The position numbers and the translations under genes are program-made. From Acanthochromis polyacanthus (Eukaryota; Chordata; Actinopteri; Pomacentridae), in contig NC_067117.1 of assembly GCF_021347895.1 (NCBI RefSeq), positions 31,874,067 through 31,938,066 on the forward strand: a DNA stretch of 64,000 nt, read 5' to 3'. This document shows, one piece after another, positions 1 to 11,419 of this stretch (the first letter of the stretch is position 1; every line of letters begins with the position of its first letter). The notes under the pieces are model-generated. The model searched no databases and was not told the DNA's origin. It worked only from the letters and a program-made list of their open reading frames with translations.

Positions 1-2211
1 ACTATGTCTGTTTTGATGTCTATTACAGAACATAACTAATATTTTTTGACAGCACCAGTTTCATTAGTCAACAAATCAACAAGGGATATAATATTATCAA
101 TAAATTCCAACAATTGGAACAACTTTGTTCCCAAAACATAATATTAGAAGAAAATAACAAAAAAATGCAGTACTTTCACAACCGAATTTGGTAAGAATAA
201 CAAAATGACACCAAACTCTTTTGATGTTTTTTTTTAATATGAAACTTAATATAGTTCTCAGGAGTTGTGTACTGTATTGTAAGTGACAATTTTGTGGTAT
301 TTTCTAAGATTCACAAGCGTCATGGTACTTGTGTCCAAACTTATGGCCATGGCTGTACATCTGGTGTTCTTCTCTATTTCCTTAATATTTTACTATTCTG
401 TCGCTTTCATTTTCCCACTAAGGTCCACACCCTGAAGCAATATTTATTTATTGTTTCCCAGACTCTGTTTCAGGTTAACATTTTCTTAGCTTTCAAACTT
501 AGCCACTTGCCGTTAGCATTGCCTTAGCCACCGTGAGAGAAGCTGATGTTCTGGTTTGTGGCAACGGCTTGTGTTTTTATTCAGTTTTTCCTGCTTGAGA
601 GACATTTCTGAGAACACAGAGTGATGACAGACATAGAAAGGAGGCTGCATCAGGCCTGAAGTAGCACATCTGTGAATAATCAGTCAATTAAAGTACTGAT
701 ACCAATAATGAGGAAAATGCAAAATACTGATGACCATATTTGGCACTCAGTTTATCACCAACGATCAGTATTTCCCTGATAAAATGAGATATTCTACCAC
801 AACTGTCCGGTGAAGCCTTTATACTTTCCAGCCAGCTAACAGTGAGTTTTGCATATCAGGCATACGTTGTAAATCTTGTGCTTCACACACCGAATGACGT
901 CAGTCTGCCAGTCTTGCTGCGTCTCTGGGGTCCGTCCAGGAAGAGACAGAAGGCCGAGCAGCCAGAGGTAAAGACCTCCACTGGGCGACCACAGCGAGTG
1001 TGTGTGCGTCTGCGATAATGAGAATTCGTGTGCGTGAGACGAAGGCCCACAGAAGGCTTTATTTATGCTTTATGTCTTTCTGTGACACCAAGCTATTCTT
1101 TGTGTGTTCATGTGCAGACAGGAGGGGGGAGGACAGATAAAGACGTTATATAACCATGTCATGATGGATCACCAGGTAGACCTGCAGTGTGTGTCAGGGC
1201 AAAGATGTCTACACACACACAAAGTAAAGGCACAAATCTCTCCTCCATTGTGTCAGAAAGCACAGTGGACATTATTTTTAGTTGTTAAATATTGCAGGAC
1301 TCTTCGAAATTTACTTTGGAGGTTACACAATAATCAAATTAAGATTTTAATTCTGTAGTTTTATTCAAAATTTGACGGATTCTTGATGATCTGCTGTGCG
1401 ATCAGCAGCTTTATTGTACATTTTCTCACTTCTGAAGCAGACTCTACAATTCTACAATTAACTTTCTCATTTATTACAAAAACAGTTCAGCAAAAAGTGT
1501 TTCTGAAAGCATTTGAGACGAGAAATACGCTGCTGAATCTATCCTCGTCTTAGTTCAACAACGGCTAGTTGAGACATTTAACGACAGTTTTGCGATGCGT
1601 TGGACACTGAATTGTATAGAGTAGGAGTCTGCTCTACTTTATGTAAATGAGCTGCAGAAAGCTCCGGGGAGACGTGTCACAACGCAACCAGCATGCATTG
1701 AATGAATGGGATATGAGAAATCGACGACAAATGATGTAGCCATCCCATAATAGACCACTTTTCAAGACATTGAAAATGCTTGAGTTTACAAAAAGTCTAC
1801 CATGGGGGTCGTCCACGATAGGCAAAAATCCATGAAGTAGCAATGTTATATTTATTTTGTTAGTTATATATATATATATATATATTAAGGCTTTATAAAC
1901 CCTCCCCACACTCTTATAACCACTGCCTATGCTCTGAAACACTGAAACTATGTAGTTTTCAAATTTTCTGTGATGGGAAGCCACTTCTTCACATTTGGGT
2001 TTGGTGCCAGAAGCCTTAGAAGGCGCAGAACATTTGATCGACATCGTAGGGCTTTAGATAAATTCAATGTTTTACGAATATTTCACAGAAACACAACATC
2101 ACAGAGCAGCATTATGTGCAGCAATCAGACATTGATGTGGAATGGATCGCATGCTACACACGGGAGACAGAGGAGACTGATGCCGTACGCTAAGCATTTT
2201 ATTTTGATTTA
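1..2211. other. Non-coding stretch, no gene recognised
   Basis: AT-rich single-copy-looking DNA. The short open frames here have no recognisable domain, and no splice-linked exon series is evident. The only simple structure is a TA dinucleotide run at 1865-1886. I see no tRNA, terminal repeat or coding signal. Confidence 0.6.
1865..1886. repeat. (TA)n microsatellite
   Basis: Eleven consecutive TA dinucleotides in otherwise unique sequence. Confidence 0.9.
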
Positions 2212-2629
2212 CCGTATTTTCCGCACTATAAGGCGCACTTAAAAGCTTTTAATTTTCTCAAAAATCGATGGTGCGCCTTTTAACCCGGTGCATCTTATGT
2301 GTGCACTGAGTTCCAAAATCTGACTGTCGGACCATTACCCGCCGACAGAGGGGCGTCATACACACTACACAGCGATAAACCTATTAGAGAACATTACATA
2401 ACATTACATGGATTTGTGACAAAAGATTGATCAAAAAATAATGTGAGTTTATTTTTAAATACGTAGTAGAATAAAGTTCAACCAAACTCACTGTTTTGCT
2501 TCCGTTTCCTTGTTTTAGCATGCGCCCAATAATGCGGTGCGCCTTATATATGGCTTAAGTACAGAAACAAACCCCGTAATCGAGACTGCGCCTTACAATC
2601 CGATACGCCTTATGGTGCGGAAAATACAG
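2212..2629. mobile_element. Non-autonomous TA-target DNA transposon (MITE)
   Basis: The two ends are inverted copies of each other. The left end contains GTATTTTCCGCACTATAAGG and the right end carries the reverse complement with about two changes over 24 bp. TA lies immediately outside both ends (2210-2211 and 2630-2631), the target duplication expected of the Tc1/mariner/pogo superfamily. The interior (418 bp) encodes nothing, but has further degenerate copies of the GCGCCTTAT-type motif near 2270 and 2540. Family name not assigned; the structure is clear. Confidence 0.85.
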
Positions 2630-3658
<1,029 letters not shown>

Positions 3659-4539
3659 CAGTGGGTGTGCAAATGTGGAGGTGACATTGATTTGTCTTTG
3701 AGGATGAGGCGCTCCTCCCCACGTGGCTCAGTCTCTTTTATTTCTCACCCCTCTATCTCTAACCTTTAGCTTCCTCCCCTTCTGTTTTTTTTTTACTCTC
3801 CCCTTCCCGCTCCTTTTCTCTTCTCGTATTGATGATCTTCAAACCAACCCATCTTTTCTCCTCTATCCCACCTCCTAATCCCTGCTCTGTCGTTCCCTTC
3901 ATCCTCCTTTCTTCAAATCCCAACAAAGGGGATGCGTTTAATCTCGCTAAATCATGAGATGAGTGATTTGCTTTACGTGTTAATAGAACCTCCCGGATGT
4001 GATGCGTTTTCCCTTTGAATTGGGAGATTGACGCGCGACATGGAAGCAGCAGGAGGGGTAAATAAATCTTTCATCAGTCAGGGGAGGGATGTCGTTGTGC
4101 TAATGGCTGAGGCAGAGGGACAGGATTGTTCAGAAACATGTGATTAGTGTATTGATTTGCTTCCAGGGAAGGAAGAGAAATGGGATGATGCTGTAAAAAT
4201 TGATATTAATTGACTTTTTGCTGTCCAGTTTACAAGGAAAATGGATGCAGATGGTAATAACAGCAACCATGTTGGTCTCTCAGTCCACCAACTCCAAGTA
4301 CATGATGGATTCTTGTCACATTTTGTTCAGACATTCACAATGCCCAGAGGATGAGCGACGCTACTTTTTCTCTTGTGACACTATGAGGTTGACATTATTG
4401 GTTTTTGGTGAAATATCTCAATCAGGATTGGTAATTTCAAACATTTTCCTCTCGTGTCATGTCAGAGATTTCACTCTGTATGTGTGATTTATCTCAACAT
4501 ATCGATGGGGAACAAAATTTGGAAGGCATTTGTGGGCCT
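3659..4539. other. Non-coding stretch, pyrimidine-rich at left
   Basis: A CT-rich segment (about 3720-3930) is followed by unremarkable DNA. No gene recognised. Confidence 0.5.
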
Positions 4540-4893
4540 GGGCTGCACTGTGGAGTAGTAGTTAGCACTGTTGCCTTGCAGCTAGAAGATCCCCGGTTCG
4601 CTTCCCCACCTTCCTGGGATCGTTCTGCATGGAGTTTGCATGTTCTCCCTGTGCATATGTGGGTTTTCTCCGGATACTCTGGCTTCCTCCCACAGTCTAA
4701 AAACATACTGAGGTTAATTGGTAACTCTAAATTGTTCGCAGGTGTCAAAGTGAAAGTGAAAGTCTCCACAAATAGCTTTGTGATAGACTGGTGACCTGTC
4801 CACGGTGTCCTCTGTCTTCACCCTAAGTCAGCTGGGATAGACTCCAGGACCTCACGATCCCACAGATGATTATGAAGTACAGATAATAGATGA
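4540..4893 (+). mobile_element. tRNA-derived SINE, diverged copy
   Basis: The 5' part has the RNA polymerase III A-box-like segment AGTAGTTAGCAC and a B-box-like GGTTCG at about 4595. The body (TGGAGTTTGCATGTTCTCCC and later GACTGGTGACCTGTCC) matches the copies at 19235-19588 and 45378-45494. The 3' end decays into GATAATAGATG, a degraded form of the GGATGGATG tail. I could not identify a target-site duplication. Confidence 0.75.
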
Positions 4894-4902
4894 ATTTCAA
4901 AT

Positions 4903-4985
4903 TTTATCAAATCAAACTTTATTTATATAGAACTTTTTATACAAGAAATTGCAATACAAAGTGCTTTACAAATTAAAAACGATTA
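4903..4985. repeat. Common fish interspersed repeat fragment
   Basis: The segment with CTTTATTTATATAG and AAAGTGCTTTACA resembles a dispersed repeat widespread in teleost genomes, recognised from memory. It encodes nothing. Confidence 0.4.
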
Positions 4986-5019
4986 AAAACAATGCCTCAC
5001 CTTCTACTCGTTCCACGCC

Positions 5020-5025
<6 letters not shown>

Positions 5026-5063
<38 letters not shown>
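5026..5063. repeat. (CA)n microsatellite
   Basis: Uninterrupted CA dinucleotides. Confidence 0.95.
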
Positions 5064-5066
<3 letters not shown>

Positions 5067-5165
5067 CAAAGAAGACACAAAGGAACACTCATACTCATAA
5101 ATGCATTCAGGTCCCTCTAAGGATGAATTGTAGTATCTTTGGTGATCTTGTGACAACCAAGTCTC

Positions 5166-5718
5166 TGTCATTGTCCCACTCCAGCTCCTGTCTCTCTCTC
5201 CCGGTTGCTCGCCCTCTGTCTGCCTGCACTCTGTTGGCTGATTGCTGCTATAGGCGTCAGCTGCGGGAATCAGTTCAACTCCACTCACCTGCTCCCCTCC
5301 TCTGCTATATAAGCCCTCTGCTTCCCTCAATTTTTGATGGATTATTGACAGACCCACATGCTGTCCCTGACCTGTCCCCCACAAACCCAATCCCCTCTGG
5401 ACTGTGTCAGTTTTTGGACTTTCTGCTTCTTCCCCTTTGTGGATTACCCCCTTTGGACTCTGTTGTCTGGATTAACCTCAGTTTGTTTGCTCCCTTGATT
5501 ATTAGTTTCCTCCGTTGTGTGAGTACCTCCTCTTAGTTTTGTTATATTAAACATTTTGTTCCTTAGCATTAGGTTATTTGGTTTTTGCCCTGCCTCCCCA
5601 GTTCTGGTCACGGTTATAGAGTTTTTGGAGTCTTGCTAAATAAAAACCCTTTTTCCATATCACCATTTAGCCTGTCTGTTTGTGTCTGCACTTGGGTTCT
5701 CCACCCCTCATCGTAACA
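5166..5718 (+). mobile_element. Solo LTR with perfect 5-bp target duplication
   Basis: The 553-bp segment begins TGTCATTGTCCC and ends CGTAACA, the TGT...ACA form of retrotransposon LTRs. It is flanked by an exact 5-bp repeat, GTCTC, at 5161-5165 and 5719-5723. Inside are a TATA-box-like CTATATAAGCCC near 5307 and a polyadenylation-type AATAAA near 5640, in the order expected for a + strand LTR. Its last 35 bases resemble the end of the LTR at 8884-9528 (shared GGGTTCTCCAC), so the two are probably related families. No internal region remains, as expected after LTR-LTR recombination. Confidence 0.85.
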
Positions 5719-5723
5719 GTCTC

Positions 5724-7149
5724 CCAATGTCAACTACATTTCCAGGTAAACATGCTTTTCTGGAAAGTTTGGGTTCCTGTATGACCTTCTTATGCAGACT
5801 TTCCAAACTAAAAGCTTTTAACGACTGCTCCTACCTCAACTGCTTCTTTCCAACTGTACATGAGAATGCTGTTTAGTTGTTAGGAATGGTTTGGGGTTTT
5901 TGTCTCAATCTGACACCATTTTAATAATAAACACGTTAATGGGCACTAATGAATCTTTTGTGTAAGTTGAATAAGAACCATTTACTAACTCACATTTACT
6001 ATAGTGATACCCTTTGCTTTGGGACGGTGTCAAACCAGACTGCACTTCTGCAATGTCATGGTTAAATTAATGAGGTCTAAAGTGCTCTAATGTGCAGCTG
6101 CCACATTAGAAATGAGCAGTTACACTGAGTTGTTCAGTGGGAAAATAAATATGTTCAGACATGTTTAAGAGTTATCTAAGAGCATTCCTCTCTTGCATCA
6201 ATGCTTTATAACTTGGTAAATGTTGATGTTCTTCATTGCTCTCCGTTATAACAACCTGTTGACTGAAATAGGCAGCACATAGTCCGTTTGGTGTAGAAGA
6301 CTCACACCACTCATTAAACACCTGTTTATGTGAAACCTGCTTCGTACTGCAGCCCTTGGACTTTGCCTGCAAGTATTTCTAATAGAAGAAAGTATCTCAA
6401 AGCATCATTTGTTCTGTTTTCGTTCCTTCTGTGACGTTGCTCCAACAGTGACACCTCCCTTTTGTCATGCAAATATGTTATGCATCAGCATGACCAACAC
6501 GCTTTACGTTTTTTGTCAGTAATATAGCTGGTAAATCAGGTGCTAATCCAGGATTCTGATTCTGGAAAATGCGCTTCTTGTGTACATGAAGCTTTAAAAA
6601 TCAGCTTACAGGAGAAATCTGACAGTGATTTGATTGACAGACCAATGACAGGTGAGCAGGTTACTTCAACCAGAACAGACAAAGTGATCATCCAGAATGC
6701 AACACTTTTGTTTGGTGCTATATTATTTAAAAATTCACATTTAAATATTCACCACTTCCTCCCTGTGTCTCCTCTCTCTGACCCAGAAACTGAGGAAGTG
6801 GAGAAGTGGCCTTTCAGCATCTCTAATATGTTTTTGTTAAACTCACACACACACACACAGAGAATTATCTTTCTTGAGTGTCTGCGTCCCTTAGAAAGAA
6901 TGCAGGAGACGGTTTACGTGGGTGTGTATCGGGACGTGTTATTTAATGGGTCTAGCCTCACTGTGTTGCACACTGAATCCCAATGACATGCTGGGAAAGG
7001 AATCTGCAGGTTCAATTCCTCATCGGAGCCTTTCATCTACTCACTCTACAAGTGTCTGTGTTCATTCGTGTGCGTCTTAGAAAGCAGGTAGATAATTCTT
7101 TTAAAGGCCTTGTCACTGGATGAGGAGTACAGTGAATTGAAATGGTGAA
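5724..7149. other. Non-coding stretch, no gene recognised
   Basis: It contains a short CA run (6844-6860) and a B-box-like GGTTCAATTCC at about 7010 with no supporting tRNA fold. The open frame at 6540-6986 has no recognisable domain. Confidence 0.5.
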
Positions 7150-7838
7150 AGAATGTAGTAAGGAGGGTGTCCAGTCTGGGGACCTCAGGATTGCGTCTCT
7201 GTTTTTGCAGATGATGTGGTTCTGTTGGCTTCCTCTTATCGTGATCCAGCCCGATCTCACGAGGATTCGTGAAACTGTCACGTAAGTTTTAGTTTCGGTT
7301 TCGTGCGCACCAACACGATTTCGTCATGTTTTTCGTGCCGCTCACCACGAAATGTTTTTCGCTGTGGTAATCACATCTGAAAGTGGTTTATATCGGCGGA
7401 TTCATGACGATCTAAGCTGTCCATCGGCGTTTACTGCTTGTGTGATCGCGTTTGCGGCCGCCGGCCGCCGGACATTCTTGAAATTCCTATGCAAATTGGT
7501 AAGTGTACCACCGGCTTATGGTTAGGTTATGGTTATGGTTATGGTTAGGATTATGGTTAGGGTTATGTTTAGGGACGATGTCATGCAAAATATAGCGTTT
7601 GGATTCGCCGCGGTTTTACATTAAAAATATAATATACACATTCTTTTGAAATACGTTCTGAGTGGCACGAAAAGTCCGCCGTTTAAAATACATTGGTGTG
7701 CATTTCGTGGTGAGCGGCACGAAAAACATGACGAAATCGTGTTGGTGCGCACGAAACCGAAACTAAAACCGGGTTGCGTGATCGTGATGCAGCCGATTGT
7801 GAAGCGGCGGGAATGTGGATCAGCACCTCCAAGTCTGA
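7150..7838 (+). pseudogene. Rex/RTE-like LINE reverse transcriptase fragment, split by a MITE
   Basis: Reading + strand, the segment before 7240 encodes VFADDVVLLASS, which contains the reverse transcriptase catalytic FADD signature. The segment after 7783 encodes CEAAGMWISTSKSE, the continuation seen in teleost LINE proteins of this type. Between them sits the MITE at 7247-7776 with its duplicated target. The fragment is truncated at both ends and cannot be functional. Other pieces of a related LINE 3' end lie at 21180-21385 and 26095-26258. Clade assignment is from memory. Confidence 0.7.
7247..7776 (-). mobile_element. Palindromic MITE with 7-bp target duplication (copy 1)
   Basis: Begins CAGCCCGATCTCAC and ends CCGGGTTG. 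It is flanked by exact CGTGATC at 7240-7246 and 7777-7783. It shares long terminal inverted repeats with the copy at 34167-34740 (GTGCGCACCAACACGATTTC and its complement near both ends). It also shares a central telomere-like GGTTAGGGTTATG stretch, which is inverted relative to that copy. About 45 bp inside the right terminal repeat are deleted here. It codes for nothing. Superfamily not certain; see the findings on the P-like link. Confidence 0.85.
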
Positions 7839-8883
7839 GGAAGGATGTTAAAGGACACAAAACATAACTTTTTTTCCTACATGACAGCAGATACAATAAT
7901 GAACAGGGATTATTCCAGATAAATACAGCAGTAATCACAAATCAATGCCATAGATTATTGCCTGACAGCAAACAAACGAGAGAAATGATGCAGCAGTTTG
8001 TTTATATTAAACAGAAAATTTAATGTGACATTCTGTGCCATGTCTCTCGTTTTCCATAAATGAGGCATTTATAGAGGGAGTTTGACAACGTGTACACACG
8101 TATTTAAATGAATTCAGTTTAAGTTAATTGAATTCAGTCTCATTTATACAGCACCTGTTCACAGCATCTCAAGACATCATTACATCATTAAGGTAAAGAC
8201 CTTTGCAAATTTACAGGGAAACTCAGCAAATCCAAAGTTTCATTTAGATTCTCTGTCCCTAACAAAATCATAAATGTAATATTTTGTCAGAGTAATTAAA
8301 ATATATATTCCGTTCACTCTATTTGACATCTGTAGATCCTTTGCACTCATGTCTTTAAAGATGCGCCACATCTGCTGATTAACCCTCAGGTTAGGTTCAT
8401 TTCTCAGGAACAGCAAAAATGTTCCTGGGTCATGTTATATAATCCAGAAGTGACAGAAATAAAAAAAATCCCAATAGACATTGTTTATATCTCATTTTTT
8501 TCCCAAGATGGCGCCGTGTCAGCGGCAGCTCCTGTTATCTTATTGTCAAATCCATTTCTATCAATATTCAGTGCAATGGTATTCATTTTCGTGGTTTAAT
8601 GAGGATTATTCACTCATTTTTCATTTAAAAAAATGCACGTTAAATGTCTTTTTAATGTGTATTGGAAATACCTACATAAAGTACAACAGTTTTACATGAC
8701 ATTGTTTTTTTTACAACTAATTTTTTACAATTTCATTTAGCAGATGCTTTCATCCAAAGCCACGCGCATCTGAGAGTAGATGCAACACAAGGTTTTTTTA
8801 TTATTTTATTTTACATTTTGAAAGGTTTTTCTTAAAATGGAGTTCATAAATTAACATAAGAATGGTGGGTTTGCAAATATGAA
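7839..8883. other. Non-coding stretch with two short dispersed-repeat remnants
   Basis: About 8106-8205 (CAGTCTCATTTATACAGC, CATCTCAAGACAT) and 8729-8790 (TTTAGCAGATGCTTTCATCC) resemble dispersed repeats common in fish, recognised from memory. No gene seen. Confidence 0.45.
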
Positions 8884-9528
8884 TGTTAGGAATGGGGGAT
8901 GTGGAGAACCCAGGCGCAGACATCACCGACAAAATGCAAGGCATAATTAAAAGAATTTATTAACCAAATCAAAAACCATTTACAACTGAAAACGAGACAA
9001 AGGTGGACAAAAAAAACTAATTACACAGAGGTGAAACAGCAGACTAAAAAGAGGGGACAAAACCAAACTAGACAAAGGCAACAGCAAGACTAAGAGGTAC
9101 TAACAGAAGGAGAACGAACAGCCAACACAAGAACAAACTAGGGTATCAACAAGCATCAAGTCCAGTGGGGGTAATCCAGAAAAGGGGTGAAAAATGATGA
9201 AGTCCAACAACTGAGAATCCAGCGGAGGAGGGTAGCGGGGAGTGAAGCAAGAACTGTATGAATGTCTAACTATGCGCCAGCGAAGACTGAGGGGAATGGC
9301 AGAGCTTAAATAACAGGGAAGGGGACCAAGTGGATTGAGTCGAGCTGATTGCAACAGGTGAGAATGATGAACTAATGAGATGACAGAGCCAGGGGACGAG
9401 CGAGTGGAAGAGAGACAGAAGGGAAAGACACAGCCAGAGGGAGACAGAGACACACAAGCCAAAACACACACTAAAGGGCAACAAACACTGAGGGAACAAA
9501 AAGGCAGCAACAGGACAGAATCCTGACA
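8884..9528 (-). repeat. 3' LTR (complete)
   Basis: 645 bp, TGTCAGGATTCTGTCC...CCTAACA on the minus strand. It contains a TATA-like TATTTAAGC and an AATAAA signal in the right order. The bases from 9121 to 9528 are repeated almost perfectly at 11011-11419. Confidence 0.88.
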
Positions 9529-9546
9529 GTACCCCCCTCTCTATGC
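9529..9546 (-). other. Polypurine tract
   Basis: On the minus strand GAGAGGGGGGTAC directly precedes the 3' LTR. This is the normal position and composition for a plus-strand priming site. Confidence 0.75.
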
Positions 9547-9787
9547 GCGCCTCCAGGCGCTCAACAAGTCCACACGAAGCAAAGGGGTCAGAAAAAATAC
9601 CAAGCGACGCAGGGAGGGCGGAGGGGGCTCGGACGGAGGGCGAGAGACGAGAAACATGAGACGGGTGGGTGGAGGGGGTCAAGACGGAGGGCGAAAAACA
9701 AGTCCACAATAGTCCTGGGCGGCACTAAGGCACGCAAAAAGGAGCAAGTCCAAACAAAACCCAAAAATATATTCCCATAGGGATCGC

Positions 9788-10170
9788 GAAGGCCGTCAGA
9801 TGACGGCGGCGGCGAAGGTGCTCTGGCGAAGGCCGTCAGGCGACGGCGGCGGCGAAGGCGCTCTGGCGAAGGCCGTCAGGCGACGGCGGCGGCGAAGGCG
9901 CTCTGGCGAAGGCCGTCAGGCGACGGCGAAGGCGCTCTGGCGAAGGCGCTCTGGCGAAGGCCGTCAGGCGAAGGCCGTCAGGCGACGGCGAAGGTGCTCT
10001 GGCGAAGGCCGTCAGGCGACGGCGAAGGCGCTCTGGCGAAGGCGCTCTGGCGAAGGCCGTCAGGCGACGGCGAAGGCGCTCTGGCGAAGGCCGTCAGGCG
10101 ACGGTGATGGCGGCGAAGGCTGTCAGGCGACGGCGAAGGCGCTCTGGCGAAGGCTGTCAGGTGAAGACAC
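9788..10170. repeat. GC-rich minisatellite, block A
   Basis: Built from 14-bp and 12-bp words (GCGAAGGCCGTCAG, GCGACGGCGGCG, GCGAAGGCGCTCTG). These combine into a unit of about 40 bp with many unit-loss variants. Open frames run through it on both strands (Arg-rich on +), which I regard as composition artefacts. It sits in the residual internal part of the LTR element. Confidence 0.85.
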
Positions 10171-10185
10171 TCTTGCGTAGACCAT

Positions 10186-10480
10186 TCTGGAGGCCGTCCT
10201 GGCCGGCAATGGCGACGAAACCACTCTGGAGGCCGTCGGTGGCGAAACCACTCTGGAGGCCGTCGGTGGCGAAACCACTCTGGAGGCCGTCGGCGACCGC
10301 GGCGAAACCACTCTGGAGGCCGCCGGCGGCGGTGGACGAGACGAGGACCCTCTTGCGGCCGGGCTGGAGGCCGGCGGCGGTGGACAAGACGAGGACCCTC
10401 TGGTGGCCGGGCTGGAGGCCGGCTGCGGTGGACGAGACGAGGACCCTCTGGCGGCCGGGCTGGAGGTTGGCAGCGGCGAA
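10186..10480. repeat. GC-rich minisatellite, block B
   Basis: Four copies of a 27-bp unit containing ACCACTCTGGAGGCCGTCGG are followed by three to four copies of a roughly 48-bp unit containing GACGAGACGAGGACCCTC. Unit lengths divisible by three keep frames open on both strands. Confidence 0.85.
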
Positions 10481-10774
10481 AGAAACTGGAACCCCTTGGC
10501 AGCTGGGCCAGAGGCCAGCTGTGACGGGAGCTCTCTTCAGACTAGAGACAGAGAGAGCCACTGCTGAGAGAAAAGTGTCCTTGTCAGCTAACCCCAGTTG
10601 CACAGTTCCAAGATCAAGAATCGGGTAGCTGAACCAGGCTCTACAGTCTCTTGGCTGGAGGAGTCAGTAGTTGACTTGGGTCTAACAGTCTCTTGGCTGG
10701 GCCTGCTGACTCTAGCTTAATTCCACTGCTGGATGGTTCATCAGCAGGGCTTGGCTGTTTGGAGATGTCAACAG

Positions 10775-11010
10775 CGTCGACCCGCTCGGAGACGAAGGCG
10801 TCGGAGGCGAAGGCGGAGTCGACAGCGTCGACCCGCTCGGAGACACTCTGAAGGACGTCTGGAGTGACGGCTGCGAAAACTCTCGGAGGGCCGTCTGGAG
10901 AGACGGCTGCGAAGACGTTCTGCAGGCCGGCGGCTGCGAAGACGCTCTGCAGGCCGGCGGCTGCGAAGACGCTCTGCAGGCCGGCGGCTGCGAAGACGCT
11001 CTGCAGGCCG
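10775..11010. repeat. GC-rich minisatellite, block C
   Basis: Two copies of AGCGTCGACCCGCTCGGAGA are followed by four copies of a 27-bp unit containing GACGCTCTGCAGGCCGGCGG. The last unit joins directly to the truncated LTR at 11011, marking the internal deletion junction. On the minus strand it reads as AGLQSVFAA repeats. Confidence 0.85.
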
Positions 11011-11419
11011 GCCAACACAAGAACAAACTGGGGTATCAACAAGCATCAAGTCCAGTGGGGATAATCCAGAAAAGGGGTGAAAAATGATGAAGTCCAACAA
11101 CTGAGAATCCAGCGAAGGAGGGTAGTGGGGAGTGAAGCAAGAACTGTATGAATGTCTAACTATGCGCCAGCGAAGACTGAGGGGAATGGCAGAGCTTAAA
11201 TAACAGGGAAGGGGACCAAGTGGATTGAGTCGAGCTGATTGCAACAGGTGAGAATGATGAACTAATGAGATGACAGAGCCAGGGGACGAGCGAGTGGAAG
11301 AGAGACAGAAGGGAAAGACACAGCCAGAGGGAGACAGAGACACACAAGCCAAAAACACACACTAAAGGGCAACAAACACTGAGGGAACAAAAAGGCAGCA
11401 ACAGGACAGAATCCTGACA
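11011..11419 (-). repeat. 5' LTR, truncated
   Basis: 409 bp nearly identical to 9121-9528. The missing part corresponds to 8884-9120, so the LTR is joined to internal minisatellite where its 3' third should be. Confidence 0.88.

Larger units (their letters stand above)
8884..11419 (-). mobile_element. Internally deleted LTR retrotransposon
   Basis: On the minus strand the order is a truncated 5' LTR (11419 to 11011), a 1.5-kb GC-rich remnant of internal sequence, a polypurine tract and a complete 3' LTR (9528 to 8884). Both outer ends are LTR termini (TGTTAGG at left, CCTGACA at right). They are flanked by ATGAA (8879-8883) and ATGGA (11420-11424), a 5-bp duplication with one mismatch. The 5' LTR loses its last third, and the primer-binding site, gag and pol are gone; the junction lies inside the minisatellite. 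Over the shared 408 bp the two LTRs differ by four substitutions and one inserted base as I read them, so the insertion is recent. Probably Gypsy-type, by analogy only. Confidence 0.85.

Noticed and set aside
7000..7030. B-box-like GGTTCAATTCC as a tRNA gene
   Set aside because: No acceptor stem or A box at the correct distance.
7500..7575. Telomere-like GGTTAGGGTTATG sequence as an interstitial telomere
   Set aside because: It is the shared core of the 7-bp MITE family (also 34390-34460) and is too irregular for a true telomeric array.
8500..8530. CAAGATGGCGCCG as the 5' end of a LINE or a promoter
   Set aside because: The motif stands alone; no coding sequence or CpG context follows.
9800..10628. 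Arg-rich and Trp-rich proteins on the + strand
   Set aside because: They arise from the GC-rich minisatellite, antisense to the LTR element.
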